DNA from: Micromonospora noduli | GTDB taxonomy: Bacteria; Actinomycetota; Actinomycetes; Mycobacteriales; Micromonosporaceae | Direction of reading: 5' to 3' | Length of the DNA: 64,000 nt | Assembly (NCBI RefSeq): GCF_003264365.1 | Contig: NZ_PYAK01000012.1 | Coordinates: 103,933 to 167,932 of the forward strand | Part shown: positions 42,216 through 50,740 of the stretch, piece after piece | Position numbering within the stretch: the stretch's first letter is position 1 | Layout of the letters: each line of letters opens with the position of its first letter | The notes under the pieces: generated by a model | Seen by the model: the letters and a program-made list of their open reading frames with translations, nothing else | Told to the model about the DNA's origin: nothing | The model's database searches: none | Position numbers and translations under genes: made by a program

Positions 42216-45200
42216 TCAGCCGATGGCCATGTCGACGAAGCGGGACAGGTGCAACTGGGCCGCGACGGTCACGGTGTCGGTCGGTCCATTTCGATGCTTG
42301 GCAACAATAAAATCCGCCTCCCCGGCCCGCGGCGACTCCTTGTCGTAGTAGTCGTCGCGGTGCAAAAGGATGACAACGTCGGCGTCCTGCTCGATCGAGT
42401 TGTGGGTAGCGATGCCATTGGCGATGAAGTTGTGCTTCCCGAGCACAGTCGCGTCGAACACTTCCTGTTCACCGAGCGACTCGATGGACACTATCGAGTC
42501 CCAGAAGATGTCGTTGGTCGCGTGCAAGTCGAGGTCGGCCGCATTGAGGACGGTGGCGATCGCCGCCAGCCGGGAACGACTGGGCGCGCGCTTCCAGAGG
42601 GCGCTGCCACAGAACTGGGTGCCGATGGCAGCCGCGAACTCACGGTGGGTCATCCCCTGCTCGACCAAGATTTCCTTCACCCTGGTCCACACCTCGCGCG
42701 GCACGGTGTCAACGTTGGTGTTGCTCTCCGTCGACTCCAGAGCAGCAAGCAGAGCAGCGCAGCCCTCCGAGCGCTGCCCGTAGACGCCAATCTCGCGCAG
42801 GAACCTCAACTGGTCGTCCCGACCGGAGATGTCGAGCGTGAACTGAGGGCGATGTCCCACGACTGGTACGGCCCGCAGTCGGGCTGTGATGCCGTACCTG
42901 AGGAGCAGTCGAGAGATGTCCTCGAGCATTCGTCGGCTCGTGGACGCGAAATAGACGCGCCCTCCGCGGCCTGTGCCGTTGACGGTCACCGAACCGTCCG
43001 TGGCCCAGAGGTGCCGCAAGAAGCTGGTGATCTGTTCCTTGGGCAGGCTGAAGACGGCAGAAGGGAGGAACTTCTCGTGTGACCTCAGACCGAAGAGGCC
43101 CAACTCGTCCAACCAAGACGCGATCGGGTTACGCCGACCGCGAGCCAGACGATAGGGGGCCGGCAGGCGGAGGGTTGTCACCCTCGCAGCCGCATAGTCG
43201 TCGCGGACGGCGGAAATCCCGAAGTGCTTCGCTGCTTCGGTCACGGCCTGCAGGTTCAGCTCATCACAACTCGCGTACCGGATGGGTTGGTGCCGCACGA
43301 AGGACCCGTCGCCCAAGAGGTGCGCCAACATGACCACCTCGGCGTCGACCCACGGGCGGGTGACCATTGGAGGCGGTAGGTGTCGCGGCGTAGCGATGCG
43401 GTCTCCGGGCGACAACTCACCGAGTGGCAACCAGCCGCTGAACGCGAGGAAGGGGTGATTCGCTGTGGCATCGATCTGCTTGCCCGACGCGAGGGTCAGC
43501 CGGAAAACTTCGCGGGTGCCGCTCGGGAAGACGTGGGTCATGGTGCGAGGCGTATAGCGAAGGCTCTCGTCCAACGCCCAGACCGGGATGTCCTTTGCGC
43601 CGTTGGACAACAGCTCACCGAGCGTGATCTCGGTGTTGTCATCCGCGCGTACCACCCGGGTCTCCGCAGTAAGGCAGCCCGACTCACGAAGATCAGACAG
43701 CTGGGGTCGCTTGTCGGTGCGCTGCTCGGGGCCACGGTTCAGCTGACTGACCGCGATCACCGGGCACTCGACCTCCTTGGCCAACAGCTTCAGGCCACGG
43801 GACAGGTCCGCGACCTCCTGCTGGCGGCTCTCGGTGCGCTTCGGTGAGGTCATCAGCTGGAGATAGTCGACCACGATCATCTTGAGGTCGTGCCGCTGCT
43901 TGAGCCGCCGAGCCTTGGCCCGGATCTCCATCAGGTTCATGCTCGGCGTGTCGTCGACGAAGAGCGGCGCCTCGCTGATCTCACCCATGCACCGGGCCAG
44001 CTTGGTCCAGTCGTCGTCGGAGAGCTGACCGCTGCGCAGCACGTGCAGCGGCACCCGCGCCTCAGCGGAGAGCAGCCGCATGACGATCTCGACCTTGCTC
44101 ATTTCCAGCGAGAAGATGGCTGCCGCCTGGTTGGCGCGAATAGCAGCATTTCGAGCAAAGTCCATGCTGGCCGTGCTGTTGTGGGTAGGGATCATCGCCC
44201 GGCTGGCCAGGTACAGGTGTTCGTCGTTGTCGACGGTCACGCACCGCACCGGAACGCTGGGGACCGGCCGGACGTCGACGATGAACCGCGAGGTCGTTCG
44301 AACGTCGGAGGTGGTGCGGCGGCGTTCGGCGTGTGCATCCTGCTTCCGCCTGAGCCGGAAGATGACATCCGGTGTGGAGAAGTTCAGCGTGTACGCGATC
44401 GACGACTCGTCGGTGCGTCCGCGCACCGGCTTCGCGTTGACCGTGCAGCGGTAGCCGAGGCTGACGATGAGTTCGCGTACGTCATCAGCCAGCCGCTTCG
44501 AGGTCGACGTGTACTGCAAGTTGCCGGAGGGGGCGACGGTCCCATCGGTGTCCATCAGCCCAGCGAGCAACGCCCTGCGCTGAGCCTCCGAGGCGCGCAG
44601 ATAGACGCCCGGGATGTGCTTGTTCCCCGCTACCCCGACCTGACGCAACAGCCCGAGGAAGGAACCGTTCCGGTGACGGCAGTCGGCACACTTCCTCGTC
44701 GCTGGATTCTCACGCAACGCCCTGGTCGAAGCGCCACAGTCCACGCAGACACCGCTCCCCGCAGCAGCGGACGTGGGCTGCAGCAGAATGGTGTAGACCA
44801 TCGGCCCGCTGGGCCGCACGACGAATCCGTCCGCCTCGACGTGCGCGACCATCTCCGGATCTGCCGTGGTGAAGCGGCTGGCGTCGCTGTGCCCGTCACC
44901 GAGCCATGTTCCCAAGGTGTAGGGCGGGACCAGCAGCTCACGGTCCGGGAGTTGGATGGGAGCGCAGTTGCGTACGGCATGGTTGAGCCGTCGCTGGGCG
45001 GTGTCGGTACGTAGCGTGGCCGCGATCTGGGCGGTGGTGACAACGCCGTCGTGGTCGGCCCGGCTGCCGGCATTGACCTCCCGCTCGGCTCGTTCAAGAA
45101 GCGTGCCCAGAAGCGGACCGGCCGGATAGCCCGGTGCAGTCCAGTTCTGTGGCTTGCCGTTGCGGACAATGGGACGGCTGATCCGGCCAACCGACCCGAC

Positions 45201-46316
45201 CTCACGGGCGACGGTGTGCAGGACATGCCGGAACTCCGGCCCAACCTGCTCAATCGTGTCGAAGAGCGTGATCGGCTGGTTCCCCAGGGAGCTCAGCCGC
45301 TCATGTGCCGCACGCACGTTGGCCAGCGACGATTCGGGCCAGTGCCGCCTCTGCCGCGCCGGTTCCTGCCGCCGGATCGCCCGCGTGGTCGTCTTCCACA
45401 GGTGCTCAGCGTCCGCCACTATGACGGTGCCGTCCGAGAACTCGACCTCGTAGCAGGGACGGTCGTGCATCACGTCGAAGGCGTGTGTGACAGTGGTCGG
45501 AGATCCGTCCGCAGCCAGTAGCTGATCGCCCGCCTTGACCTCGCCCATGGTGGTCCAGCCATCCGGGGTCGGCAGTGGGGTGTCGAGCGCGAGCGCCTTG
45601 CCCAAACCCGGCCTTCCGGCCACGATGATCAACTGTCCGGCGTGCAGGCCGTTGAGCAGTCGGTCCAGGTCGCTGAAGCCGGTCGGCACGCCGGTCATCA
45701 TGCCGCCGGTCGCCCCCACCGCCTCGATCTCGTCGAGCGTCGGCTGCAACATGTCGGCCAGGACCGCGAAGTCCTCGCTGACCCGCCGTTCGGTGACGTC
45801 GTACACGGCCTGCTGGGCGAGGTCGACGACGTCGTCCACGTCTCGGCTGCCGCCGCTGGCGGTGCCGTAGCCCAGTTGCACGATCTTCGTGCCAGCCTCG
45901 ACCAGTCGGCGTAGCACCGCCCGCTCGCTGACGATGCGGGCGTAGTAGGCGGCGTTGGCGGCGGTGGGCACGCTGGCGATGAGTGTGTGCAGGTACGGCG
46001 CGCCACCGATGCGTACCAGATCCCCGGAGTCGGCGAGCGCCGCCGCGACAGTGATCGAGTCGGCCGGCTCACCCCGGCCGTAGATGTCGAGGATGATGTC
46101 GAAGATGGTGGCGTGCACCGGCCGGTAGAAGTCGTTGGTCTTGAGGATCTCGACGACGTCGGCGATGGCGTCCTTGGAGAGCAGCATGCCGCCGAGGACG
46201 CACTGCTCGGCCGCGACGTCCTGGGGCGGGGTCTTGTCGAACTGGCCATCCCGCTGCGCGGGTGGCTGGCCCCCGCCGGAGCGTGGCTCTGCCCGCATGT
46301 CGTCGGTGACCGACAC
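42216..46316 (-). CDS. dnaB: replicative DNA helicase DnaB with two inteins
   Basis: The 1366-residue precursor encodes the hexameric replication-fork helicase. The N-terminal domain (TPPQDVAAEQCVLGGMLLS) and linker lead to the RecA core. The P-loop GRPGLGK|S is split by intein 1 (residues 241-713), and the DLRESG|SIEQDADVV motif is split by intein 2 (881-1306). After splicing the extein is about 467 residues, normal for DnaB, with IVVDYLQLM as Walker B and VSQLNRGPEQR present. GTG 46316 follows GGAGGGGGGAC. The helicase cannot bind ATP until intein 1 leaves, so splicing controls activity. Confidence 0.95.
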   Translation of the reverse strand: MSVTDDMRAEPRSGGGQPPAQRDGQFDKTPPQDVAAEQCVLGGMLLSKDAIADVVEILKTNDFYRPVHATIFDIILDIYGRGEPADSITVAAALADSGDLVRIGGAPYLHTLIASVPTAANAAYYARIVSERAVLRRLVEAGTKIVQLGYGTASGGSRDVDDVVDLAQQAVYDVTERRVSEDFAVLADMLQPTLDEIEAVGATGGMMTGVPTGFSDLDRLLNGLHAGQLIIVAGRPGLGKALALDTPLPTPDGWTTMGEVKAGDQLLAADGSPTTVTHAFDVMHDRPCYEVEFSDGTVIVADAEHLWKTTTRAIRRQEPARQRRHWPESSLANVRAAHERLSSLGNQPITLFDTIEQVGPEFRHVLHTVAREVGSVGRISRPIVRNGKPQNWTAPGYPAGPLLGTLLERAEREVNAGSRADHDGVVTTAQIAATLRTDTAQRRLNHAVRNCAPIQLPDRELLVPPYTLGTWLGDGHSDASRFTTADPEMVAHVEADGFVVRPSGPMVYTILLQPTSAAAGSGVCVDCGASTRALRENPATRKCADCRHRNGSFLGLLRQVGVAGNKHIPGVYLRASEAQRRALLAGLMDTDGTVAPSGNLQYTSTSKRLADDVRELIVSLGYRCTVNAKPVRGRTDESSIAYTLNFSTPDVIFRLRRKQDAHAERRRTTSDVRTTSRFIVDVRPVPSVPVRCVTVDNDEHLYLASRAMIPTHNSTASMDFARNAAIRANQAAAIFSLEMSKVEIVMRLLSAEARVPLHVLRSGQLSDDDWTKLARCMGEISEAPLFVDDTPSMNLMEIRAKARRLKQRHDLKMIVVDYLQLMTSPKRTESRQQEVADLSRGLKLLAKEVECPVIAVSQLNRGPEQRTDKRPQLSDLRESGCLTAETRVVRADDNTEITLGELLSNGAKDIPVWALDESLRYTPRTMTHVFPSGTREVFRLTLASGKQIDATANHPFLAFSGWLPLGELSPGDRIATPRHLPPPMVTRPWVDAEVVMLAHLLGDGSFVRHQPIRYASCDELNLQAVTEAAKHFGISAVRDDYAAARVTTLRLPAPYRLARGRRNPIASWLDELGLFGLRSHEKFLPSAVFSLPKEQITSFLRHLWATDGSVTVNGTGRGGRVYFASTSRRMLEDISRLLLRYGITARLRAVPVVGHRPQFTLDISGRDDQLRFLREIGVYGQRSEGCAALLAALESTESNTNVDTVPREVWTRVKEILVEQGMTHREFAAAIGTQFCGSALWKRAPSRSRLAAIATVLNAADLDLHATNDIFWDSIVSIESLGEQEVFDATVLGKHNFIANGIATHNSIEQDADVVILLHRDDYYDKESPRAGEADFIVAKHRNGPTDTVTVAAQLHLSRFVDMAIG
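42399..43676 (-). other. DnaB intein 2: class 1 intein with LAGLIDADG endonuclease
   Basis: The 426-residue element begins Cys (CLTAETRVVRADDNT) and ends GIATHN before extein Ser, with TANHPFLAF as block B. All class 1 splicing residues are visible. Endonuclease blocks MLAHLLGDGSF and LRHLWATDGSV retain their aspartates. Between the endonuclease and the C-terminal splicing block lies a helix-turn-helix-like stretch (VEQGMTHREFAAAIGTQF...LAAIATVL), which may add DNA contacts. Confidence 0.9.
44178..45596 (-). other. DnaB intein 1: class 3 intein in the P-loop, with LAGLIDADG endonuclease
   Basis: The 473-residue element begins Ala (ALALDTPLPTPDGW), lacking the usual Cys1/Ser1, and ends MIPTHN before extein Ser. 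It has the class 3 WCT set: Trp in ADAEHLW (precursor residue 307), Cys in VPVRCVTVDN (692) and Thr in IPTHN (711). The homing endonuclease blocks TLGTWLGDGH and LLAGLMDTDG keep their aspartates. A CVDC...CADC zinc ribbon lies between them (residues about 524-546). Class 3 inteins at this DnaB site are known from mycobacteria. Confidence 0.9.
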
Positions 46317-46712
46317 GGGTCCCCCCTCCACTGCGCCGGATCCAACCCCAGCTCTACCGCTGGGGTACGACACTTCTCCTTCGACCGGGCCGGTCGATCG
46401 GGGGCCATCGCCGGCGGTCGAGGGCCAACCATACGGACCCCGAGGTCAGAGACTCAACAACGCCGGTGGACGAGCCTCGGGACAACCTGTGGATCCCGGT
46501 GGACAGCATGTGCGCAGCGTGTGCACAGCCTGTGGATAACCATTGGGGAATTCTCGGCCATAAGTGGTTGACCTGCGAAAACACGCTCCCCAGCCTGTGG
46601 AGGAGAATATTTCGGTCGGGCCTGTGACACGATCGTCCCGTACTATCTCCAGCGAACGGCTACACCTGGACAGCGGATTCCGCTTTCGGTTCAGAAGGGT
46701 CACACTCCGGCC
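46317..46712. promoter_or_regulatory. dnaB upstream region with DnaA-box-like sites
   Basis: The 396-base divergent gap holds TGTGGATAA at 46531-46539, a perfect DnaA box on the minus strand. Degenerate relatives are at 46488 (TGTGGATCC), 46498 (GGTGGACAG) and 46596 (TGTGGAGGA). No gene is visible. It must contain the dnaB promoter and that of the plus-strand gene at 46713. Confidence 0.5.
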
Positions 46713-48266
46713 GTGAATTACCGGGACTGGGGACGCGGCGATGGCAGCCCGCGCGAGCGCCAGCCAACCGCCTCGTGGGGTGAGCGCGCGGCGTCTGTTC
46801 CGGTTGACCCGTACGACGAGGACGGGCGCTACCGCACCTCCAGCAGGCGGCGTGCGTTGGACCGCGGCCAGGACGAGCCTGTCGACGCCTACCTGCCCCG
46901 GTGGGCGCTGGAGTCCGGGGTCCGGCACGCGGACGGCGGTGGTCGCCACGCGGCACCGGACGACGACGAGGACGAGCCCGAGCGGCCGATCTCCGGGGCA
47001 GGCCGACGGTCCGCCGAGTCGTCGAGTGGTCGGCGGCGGGGCAGCGAGCCGCGTCGGCGGGAGCAGGCAGCAATCGGCCCGGCGCCGGACTCGGACCACA
47101 CCCGGGAGTGGACGCTCGACCGGCCGCAGGAACAGGGCTACTCCGGCCGCCGGCGGGCCGATGCCGGGGAGGACGAGCCGGTCTCCGGCGCTGTCTCGGA
47201 CCGGCGTCCCCGCCGCGCGCCCGTTGGCCGTCCGCAGGTTATCTGGTCGGGCGGGGAGCCGGAGTCCGCCAAGAGCGAGCAGGTGCCGGAGCAGGAGCCG
47301 AGCCGTCCCAGCCGGCGTAGCCGCCGTGCGGCGGAGGAGTCCTGGTCACGTCCGGCGGCCGACCCGTGGGCCCGCGGATCGGACCGGGTGGCGGAGCCCG
47401 AACCGTCGTACCCGCCCGCGGTGGACCCGTGGGACGCCTCGGGCGTGCACGCGTGGCCGCCGACGGCCGGCACGGACAGCGGGGACCTGAGCGGGCAGTG
47501 GTCGGCGGTGGAGAGCGTCGGTGGCTGGGAACGGTCGGACCGCACCGGCCAGTGGGAGCGGTCCGCGATCGAGGACGACCAGTGGGACCGTACGCTGGCG
47601 CCGCGCTCCGATCGCTCGGTGGCGGCCGAGGGGTGGCCGAGCCGGGATGACGGGTTCTGGTCCGGCACTCGGTTGGCCGATGACGACCCACGTTGGATGG
47701 ATCCGACGACGTCGGCGCCCCGCTCTCCGGTGGTGGGATACACCGCCCCACGGCCGCGCAGCGCGCCTGCGCCGCGTCCGGGCGCGCCGCGTCCGGGTAC
47801 GCCCCGGCGTCGGGCGGACCGGCCGGCGGTGGGAACGGCGTCGGTACGTCGGCGGGTCGAGTCGGCGGCCACGGGTGCCTGGGCGCGGCGTCTGGAGGAC
47901 GACCTGCTGGACCCGGATCCGGGTGGGTCCGTCCGGCCTCTGCTGTACACGGCGGCCTGTTACCTGGTGCCGGCGATGCTGATCTTCGTTTGGCTGCTGA
48001 CGTTGGACAGCCAGGCGCCGGCTGGTTGCGTGACCGACATCAGCGGGGGCGGGTGTGAGTCCGCCCGGTCCCGCGCACTGGAGTCACTTCTGGCCGGTTC
48101 GCCGCGCTTCGGTCTGGCTCTGGTGAGCAGCCTGGTGGTGGCGGCGCTGCTGCGGCGGGTGGGTACGACCTGGCGCTCGGCGACCATCGCGGTTGCCGCT
48201 GCGGTGGTGGGCGGCGGCCTCTCCACGGTGCTGATCAGCGCGGTGACGGGCCAGCCCATCGGTTGA
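46713..48266 (+). CDS. hypothetical protein: long disordered tail plus C-terminal membrane helices
   Basis: I do not recognise the family. Of 517 residues the first 400 are highly charged and repetitive in composition (Arg, Asp, Glu, Ser, Trp, Pro; GGWERSDRTGQWERSAIEDDQWD is one stretch) and should be disordered in the cytoplasm. Three hydrophobic segments follow (about 412-431, 463-480 and 488-510), with a small Cys-containing outer loop (AGCVTDISGGGCESAR). GTG 46713 is the start. It lies between dnaB and the ribosomal-protein operon, a position where actinomycetes often carry lineage-specific membrane genes. Confidence 0.7.
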   Translation: MNYRDWGRGDGSPRERQPTASWGERAASVPVDPYDEDGRYRTSSRRRALDRGQDEPVDAYLPRWALESGVRHADGGGRHAAPDDDEDEPERPISGAGRRSAESSSGRRRGSEPRRREQAAIGPAPDSDHTREWTLDRPQEQGYSGRRRADAGEDEPVSGAVSDRRPRRAPVGRPQVIWSGGEPESAKSEQVPEQEPSRPSRRSRRAAEESWSRPAADPWARGSDRVAEPEPSYPPAVDPWDASGVHAWPPTAGTDSGDLSGQWSAVESVGGWERSDRTGQWERSAIEDDQWDRTLAPRSDRSVAAEGWPSRDDGFWSGTRLADDDPRWMDPTTSAPRSPVVGYTAPRPRSAPAPRPGAPRPGTPRRRADRPAVGTASVRRRVESAATGAWARRLEDDLLDPDPGGSVRPLLYTAACYLVPAMLIFVWLLTLDSQAPAGCVTDISGGGCESARSRALESLLAGSPRFGLALVSSLVVAALLRRVGTTWRSATIAVAAAVVGGGLSTVLISAVTGQPIG

Positions 48267-48408
48267 GCCGTCGGCGGGCCGGGCCAGAGCGGGCGGGCAT
48301 CGGGCCGGGGCCCCTGGCCGGAGGCAGGTCGCGGCCCGCTGGGCACCCCGTCGGGCACGCCGGGCGAGCCTGTCTTGGCCCGGGCAGTGCCGGGTTGGAT
48401 GACGTACG

Positions 48409-48448
48409 CACGAGGGCCCGCACCGATCGCTCGGTGCGGGCCCTCGTG
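48409..48448. terminator. perfect 18-bp bidirectional hairpin
   Basis: CACGAGGGCCCGCACCGA (48409-48426) pairs exactly with 48431-48448 across TCGC. It serves the convergent hypothetical gene and rplI. Confidence 0.88.
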
Positions 48449-48463
48449 GTGGTGTTGCGGACG

Positions 48464-48910
48464 TCAGCCCTGAACGACGTTCAGGTTGAACGCTGCGGTC
48501 ACCTCGGGGTGCAGCTTGATCTTCACCGGGTAGGTGCCGGTTGACTTGATGTGACCGGGCACCTCCAGCCGACGCCGGTCGAGGACCGGGCCGCTGGCCG
48601 CCTTGACGGCGTCCACGATCTCGGCCGGGGTGACCGAGCCGAAGAGCCGTCCGCCGTCGCCGGCGCGGACCTTCAGGTTGACCTTGAGACCCTCGAGCTG
48701 AGCCTTGACCTCGTTGGCGTGGTCGAGGTCGCGGATCTCGCGGGCCCCACGGGCGCGCTTGATGACCGTGACCTGCTTTTCCGCGCCCTTGGTCCAGGCG
48801 ATCGCGAAGCCCTGCGGCAGCAGGTAGTTACGGCCGTAGCCGTTCTTGACCTCGACGATGTCGCCCGGGGCACCGAGGCCGGACACTTCCTGAGTCAGGA
48901 TGATCTTCAT
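48464..48910 (-). CDS. rplI: 50S ribosomal protein L9
   Basis: The 148-residue protein begins [34 protein letters not shown], the highly conserved N-terminal L9 domain that binds 23S rRNA. The connecting helix and the C-terminal domain ([19 protein letters not shown]) follow. Length and start are standard. It ends the rpsF-ssb-rpsR-rplI operon and is followed by a strong hairpin. Confidence 0.98.
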   Translation of the reverse strand: MKIILTQEVSGLGAPGDIVEVKNGYGRNYLLPQGFAIAWTKGAEKQVTVIKRARGAREIRDLDHANEVKAQLEGLKVNLKVRAGDGGRLFGSVTPAEIVDAVKAASGPVLDRRRLEVPGHIKSTGTYPVKIKLHPEVTAAFNLNVVQG

Positions 48911-48924
48911 ATCGGTGCCTCCTC

Positions 48925-49206
48925 TCAGCGGGTGGTGGCCGTGTATGGCAGGAGCGCCATCTCACGGGCGTTCTTGACCGCACGGGCGATCTGCCGCTGC
49001 TGCTGCGAGGTCACGCCGGTCACCCGACGAGCGCGGATCTTGCCGCGATCGGAGATGAACTTGCGCAGCAGCGCGGTGTCCTTGTAATCGATGTAGGCGA
49101 TCCCGTCCTTGTCGAGCGGGTTCACCTTCTTCTTGGGCTTGCGCAGTGCCGCAGCCTTGGCCGTTGCACGTGCTCCTGGTTTGCGATCGCGAGCGCTAGG
49201 CGCCAT
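48925..49206 (-). CDS. rpsR: 30S ribosomal protein S18
   Basis: A 93-residue S18 with [50 protein letters not shown]. The N-terminal zinc-binding cysteines of some actinobacterial S18 copies are absent, so this is the zinc-independent form. ATG 49206 shares one base with the ssb stop. S18 pairs with S6 on the platform of the small subunit. Confidence 0.98.
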   Translation of the reverse strand: MAPSARDRKPGARATAKAAALRKPKKKVNPLDKDGIAYIDYKDTALLRKFISDRGKIRARRVTGVTSQQQRQIARAVKNAREMALLPYTATTR

Positions 49207-49724
49207 TAGAACGGTGGCTCCTCGTCAAAATTGGCGCCCGAACCGGCACGCGCGGGAGAAGGAGCAGCCGAAGCCCAGGGGTCGTCGAAGTTGCCTCCGC
49301 CGCCACCCTGGTTGCCACCGCCACCGCCGCCACCGAAGCCGCCGCCGCCACCGCCGGAGCGGGACATCTTCTGCACCTTCGCCGTGGCGTAGCGCAGCGA
49401 CGGGCCGATCTCGTCGACCTCAAGCTCGATGACAGTGCGCTTCTCACCCTCGCGGGTCTCGTACGACCGCTGACGAAGCCGGCCCGACACGATCACCCGA
49501 GCGCCACGCTGCAGCGACTCGGCGACGTGCTCGGCGGCCTGCCGCCACACGGTGCATGCGAGGAACAGCGGCTCGCCGTCCTTCCATTCGTTCGACGCCT
49601 TGTCCATGAAACGGGGCGTCGAAGCGACTCGGAACTTGGCGACCGCAGCCCCGGAGGGGGTGAACCGCAACTCGGGGTCATCGGTCAGATTGCCGATGAC
49701 CGTGATGGTGGTGTCTCCTGCCAT
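49206..49724 (-). CDS. ssb: single-stranded DNA-binding protein
   Basis: The 172-residue protein has an N-terminal OB fold ([31 protein letters not shown], residues 4-105), a glycine-rich spacer ([19 protein letters not shown]) and an acidic C-terminal tip, FDEEPPF, that recruits repair and replication partners. ATG 49724 follows GAGGAG; the frame opens 18 bases earlier. It is the second gene of the ribosomal operon. Confidence 0.97.
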   Translation of the reverse strand: MAGDTTITVIGNLTDDPELRFTPSGAAVAKFRVASTPRFMDKASNEWKDGEPLFLACTVWRQAAEHVAESLQRGARVIVSGRLRQRSYETREGEKRTVIELEVDEIGPSLRYATAKVQKMSRSGGGGGGFGGGGGGGNQGGGGGNFDDPWASAAPSPARAGSGANFDEEPPF

Positions 49725-49822
49725 GACCATCTCCTCGCGCACTCAGCGTCTCGTCGTACAGGCTCGCAGAGCCGTACGACAGAGTCGCGGAGGCTGATCC
49801 GGACGAACCGGGGTTGGATGCT

Positions 49823-50113
49823 CTAGCGCATTTCCGGTCGGATGACCTTGGTGCGCAGCACGGACTCGTTGAGCCGGAGCTGACGGTCCAGCTCGGCCAC
49901 CGCAGCAGGCGTGGCCTGCAGGTCGATGACGGCGTAGATGCCTTCGGCCTTTTTGTTGATCTCGTACGCGAGGCGCCGACGGCCCCACACGTCGGTCTTC
50001 TCAACCGAGCCACCCGCGGTCCGAATCACGTTCAGGTACGTGTCGAGCGACGGTGCGACGGTGCGCTCCTCGAGGCTGGAGTCGAGGATGACCATTAGTT
50101 CGTAGTGACGCAA
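49823..50113 (-). CDS. rpsF: 30S ribosomal protein S6
   Basis: The 96-residue protein starts [24 protein letters not shown] and contains [24 protein letters not shown], both standard S6 stretches. The start codon is TTG (50113), nine bases after AGGAGGT. That ribosome binding site is itself paired in a leader hairpin at 50123-50167. First gene of the rpsF-ssb-rpsR-rplI operon; about 100 bases separate it from ssb. Confidence 0.98.
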   Translation of the reverse strand: MRHYELMVILDSSLEERTVAPSLDTYLNVIRTAGGSVEKTDVWGRRRLAYEINKKAEGIYAVIDLQATPAAVAELDRQLRLNESVLRTKVIRPEMR

Positions 50114-50122
50114 GACGTGCTC

Positions 50123-50167
50123 ACCTCCTGTGGGCTAAGCGGCCACGGTCCTTCCGTGGCAGGAGGT
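50123..50167 (-). promoter_or_regulatory. probable S6:S18 leader element of rpsF
   Basis: On the minus strand ACCTCCT (50167-50161) pairs with AGGAGGT (50129-50123), which is the rpsF ribosome binding site. Inside it CCACGG and CCGTGG (50159-50154 and 50148-50143) form a second stem, followed by an unpaired CCG. This is the layout of the known S6:S18-binding autoregulatory motif in rpsF leaders. Confidence 0.65.
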
Positions 50168-50284
50168 CTTGTGTCGTTGCCCGCACGCGCCGAGGGAACC
50201 CGGCCGGACGCGGACAACCTGACCAGGATACCCGGTCCCAACGATCATGCCCGGGGTGGTCGGGTCCGGACCCGGACGTGCCGA

Positions 50285-50329
50285 CGGGGGCCCACCGTCC
50301 GACCGTCAATCGGTCGTGGTGGACCCCCG
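50285..50329 (-). terminator. GC-rich hairpin in the rpsF leader
   Basis: CGGGGGCCCACC...GACCG pairs with CGGTC...GGTGGACCCCCG around a TCAAT loop. It lies between the likely rpsF promoter and the gene, so it may be an attenuator, or it may end readthrough on either strand. Confidence 0.5.
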
Positions 50330-50427
50330 TCTACGAGGCCGCGGGGCGTCCGGTCCGCATTCCTTGGGTGGGACCTGGGGAGGAACGACCACACCGATGA
50401 GGTTGGACCGAAGACGCCCCGCGGAGC

Positions 50428-50457
50428 TTTATCGTGTTGTTATCTGACGATACAACA
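50428..50457 (-). promoter_or_regulatory. AT-rich palindrome and possible rpsF promoter
   Basis: TGTTGTTATC and GATACAACA (50435-50457) form an inverted repeat. Read on the minus strand, TTGTAT and GATAAA lie 16 bases apart, a fair -35/-10 pair for the ribosomal operon. The rest of 50168-50740 shows no gene. Confidence 0.4.
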
Positions 50458-50740
50458 GCACTCGTACCTTGTCGGGGGGAAAAGCACAATTTTCCGAGAT
50501 TCGTCGTCGCTCGGTACTGGTGTGCGATGGGGTCGCCCCCGCTGCGCCGGGCCGCGCCGCGGGGGTGACCTCGCTGTCGGCCGTCGACCGCCGGTCGCCG
50601 TGTGCGACGCTCGCGCCGCTGGCGGCACCGGGATACTGGTCGCCGGTTCAAACCCATCAACGATCGTCGGTCCCTCCGGTGACGCGACACCGCCCCGGCC
50701 GTCGCCCCGCCGGTCTGGGTCGCGACGTAGGCTCGCTCGC

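Noticed and set aside
42187..42222. CGGCTGAC/GTCAGCCG hairpin over the convergent stops of the isomerase and dnaB genes
   Set aside because: Only eight paired bases with a 20-base loop; too weak to call a terminator.
46317..46712. Possible chromosomal origin
   Set aside because: Only one perfect DnaA box, no dnaA or dnaN beside it and no AT-rich unwinding stretch. The neighbourhood suggests oriC is near but outside the window.
50105..50740. Long N-terminal extension of endonuclease IV
   Set aside because: The extension covers the rpsF leader in antisense, and the enzyme's conserved start RIGAHV follows ATG 50741 directly.
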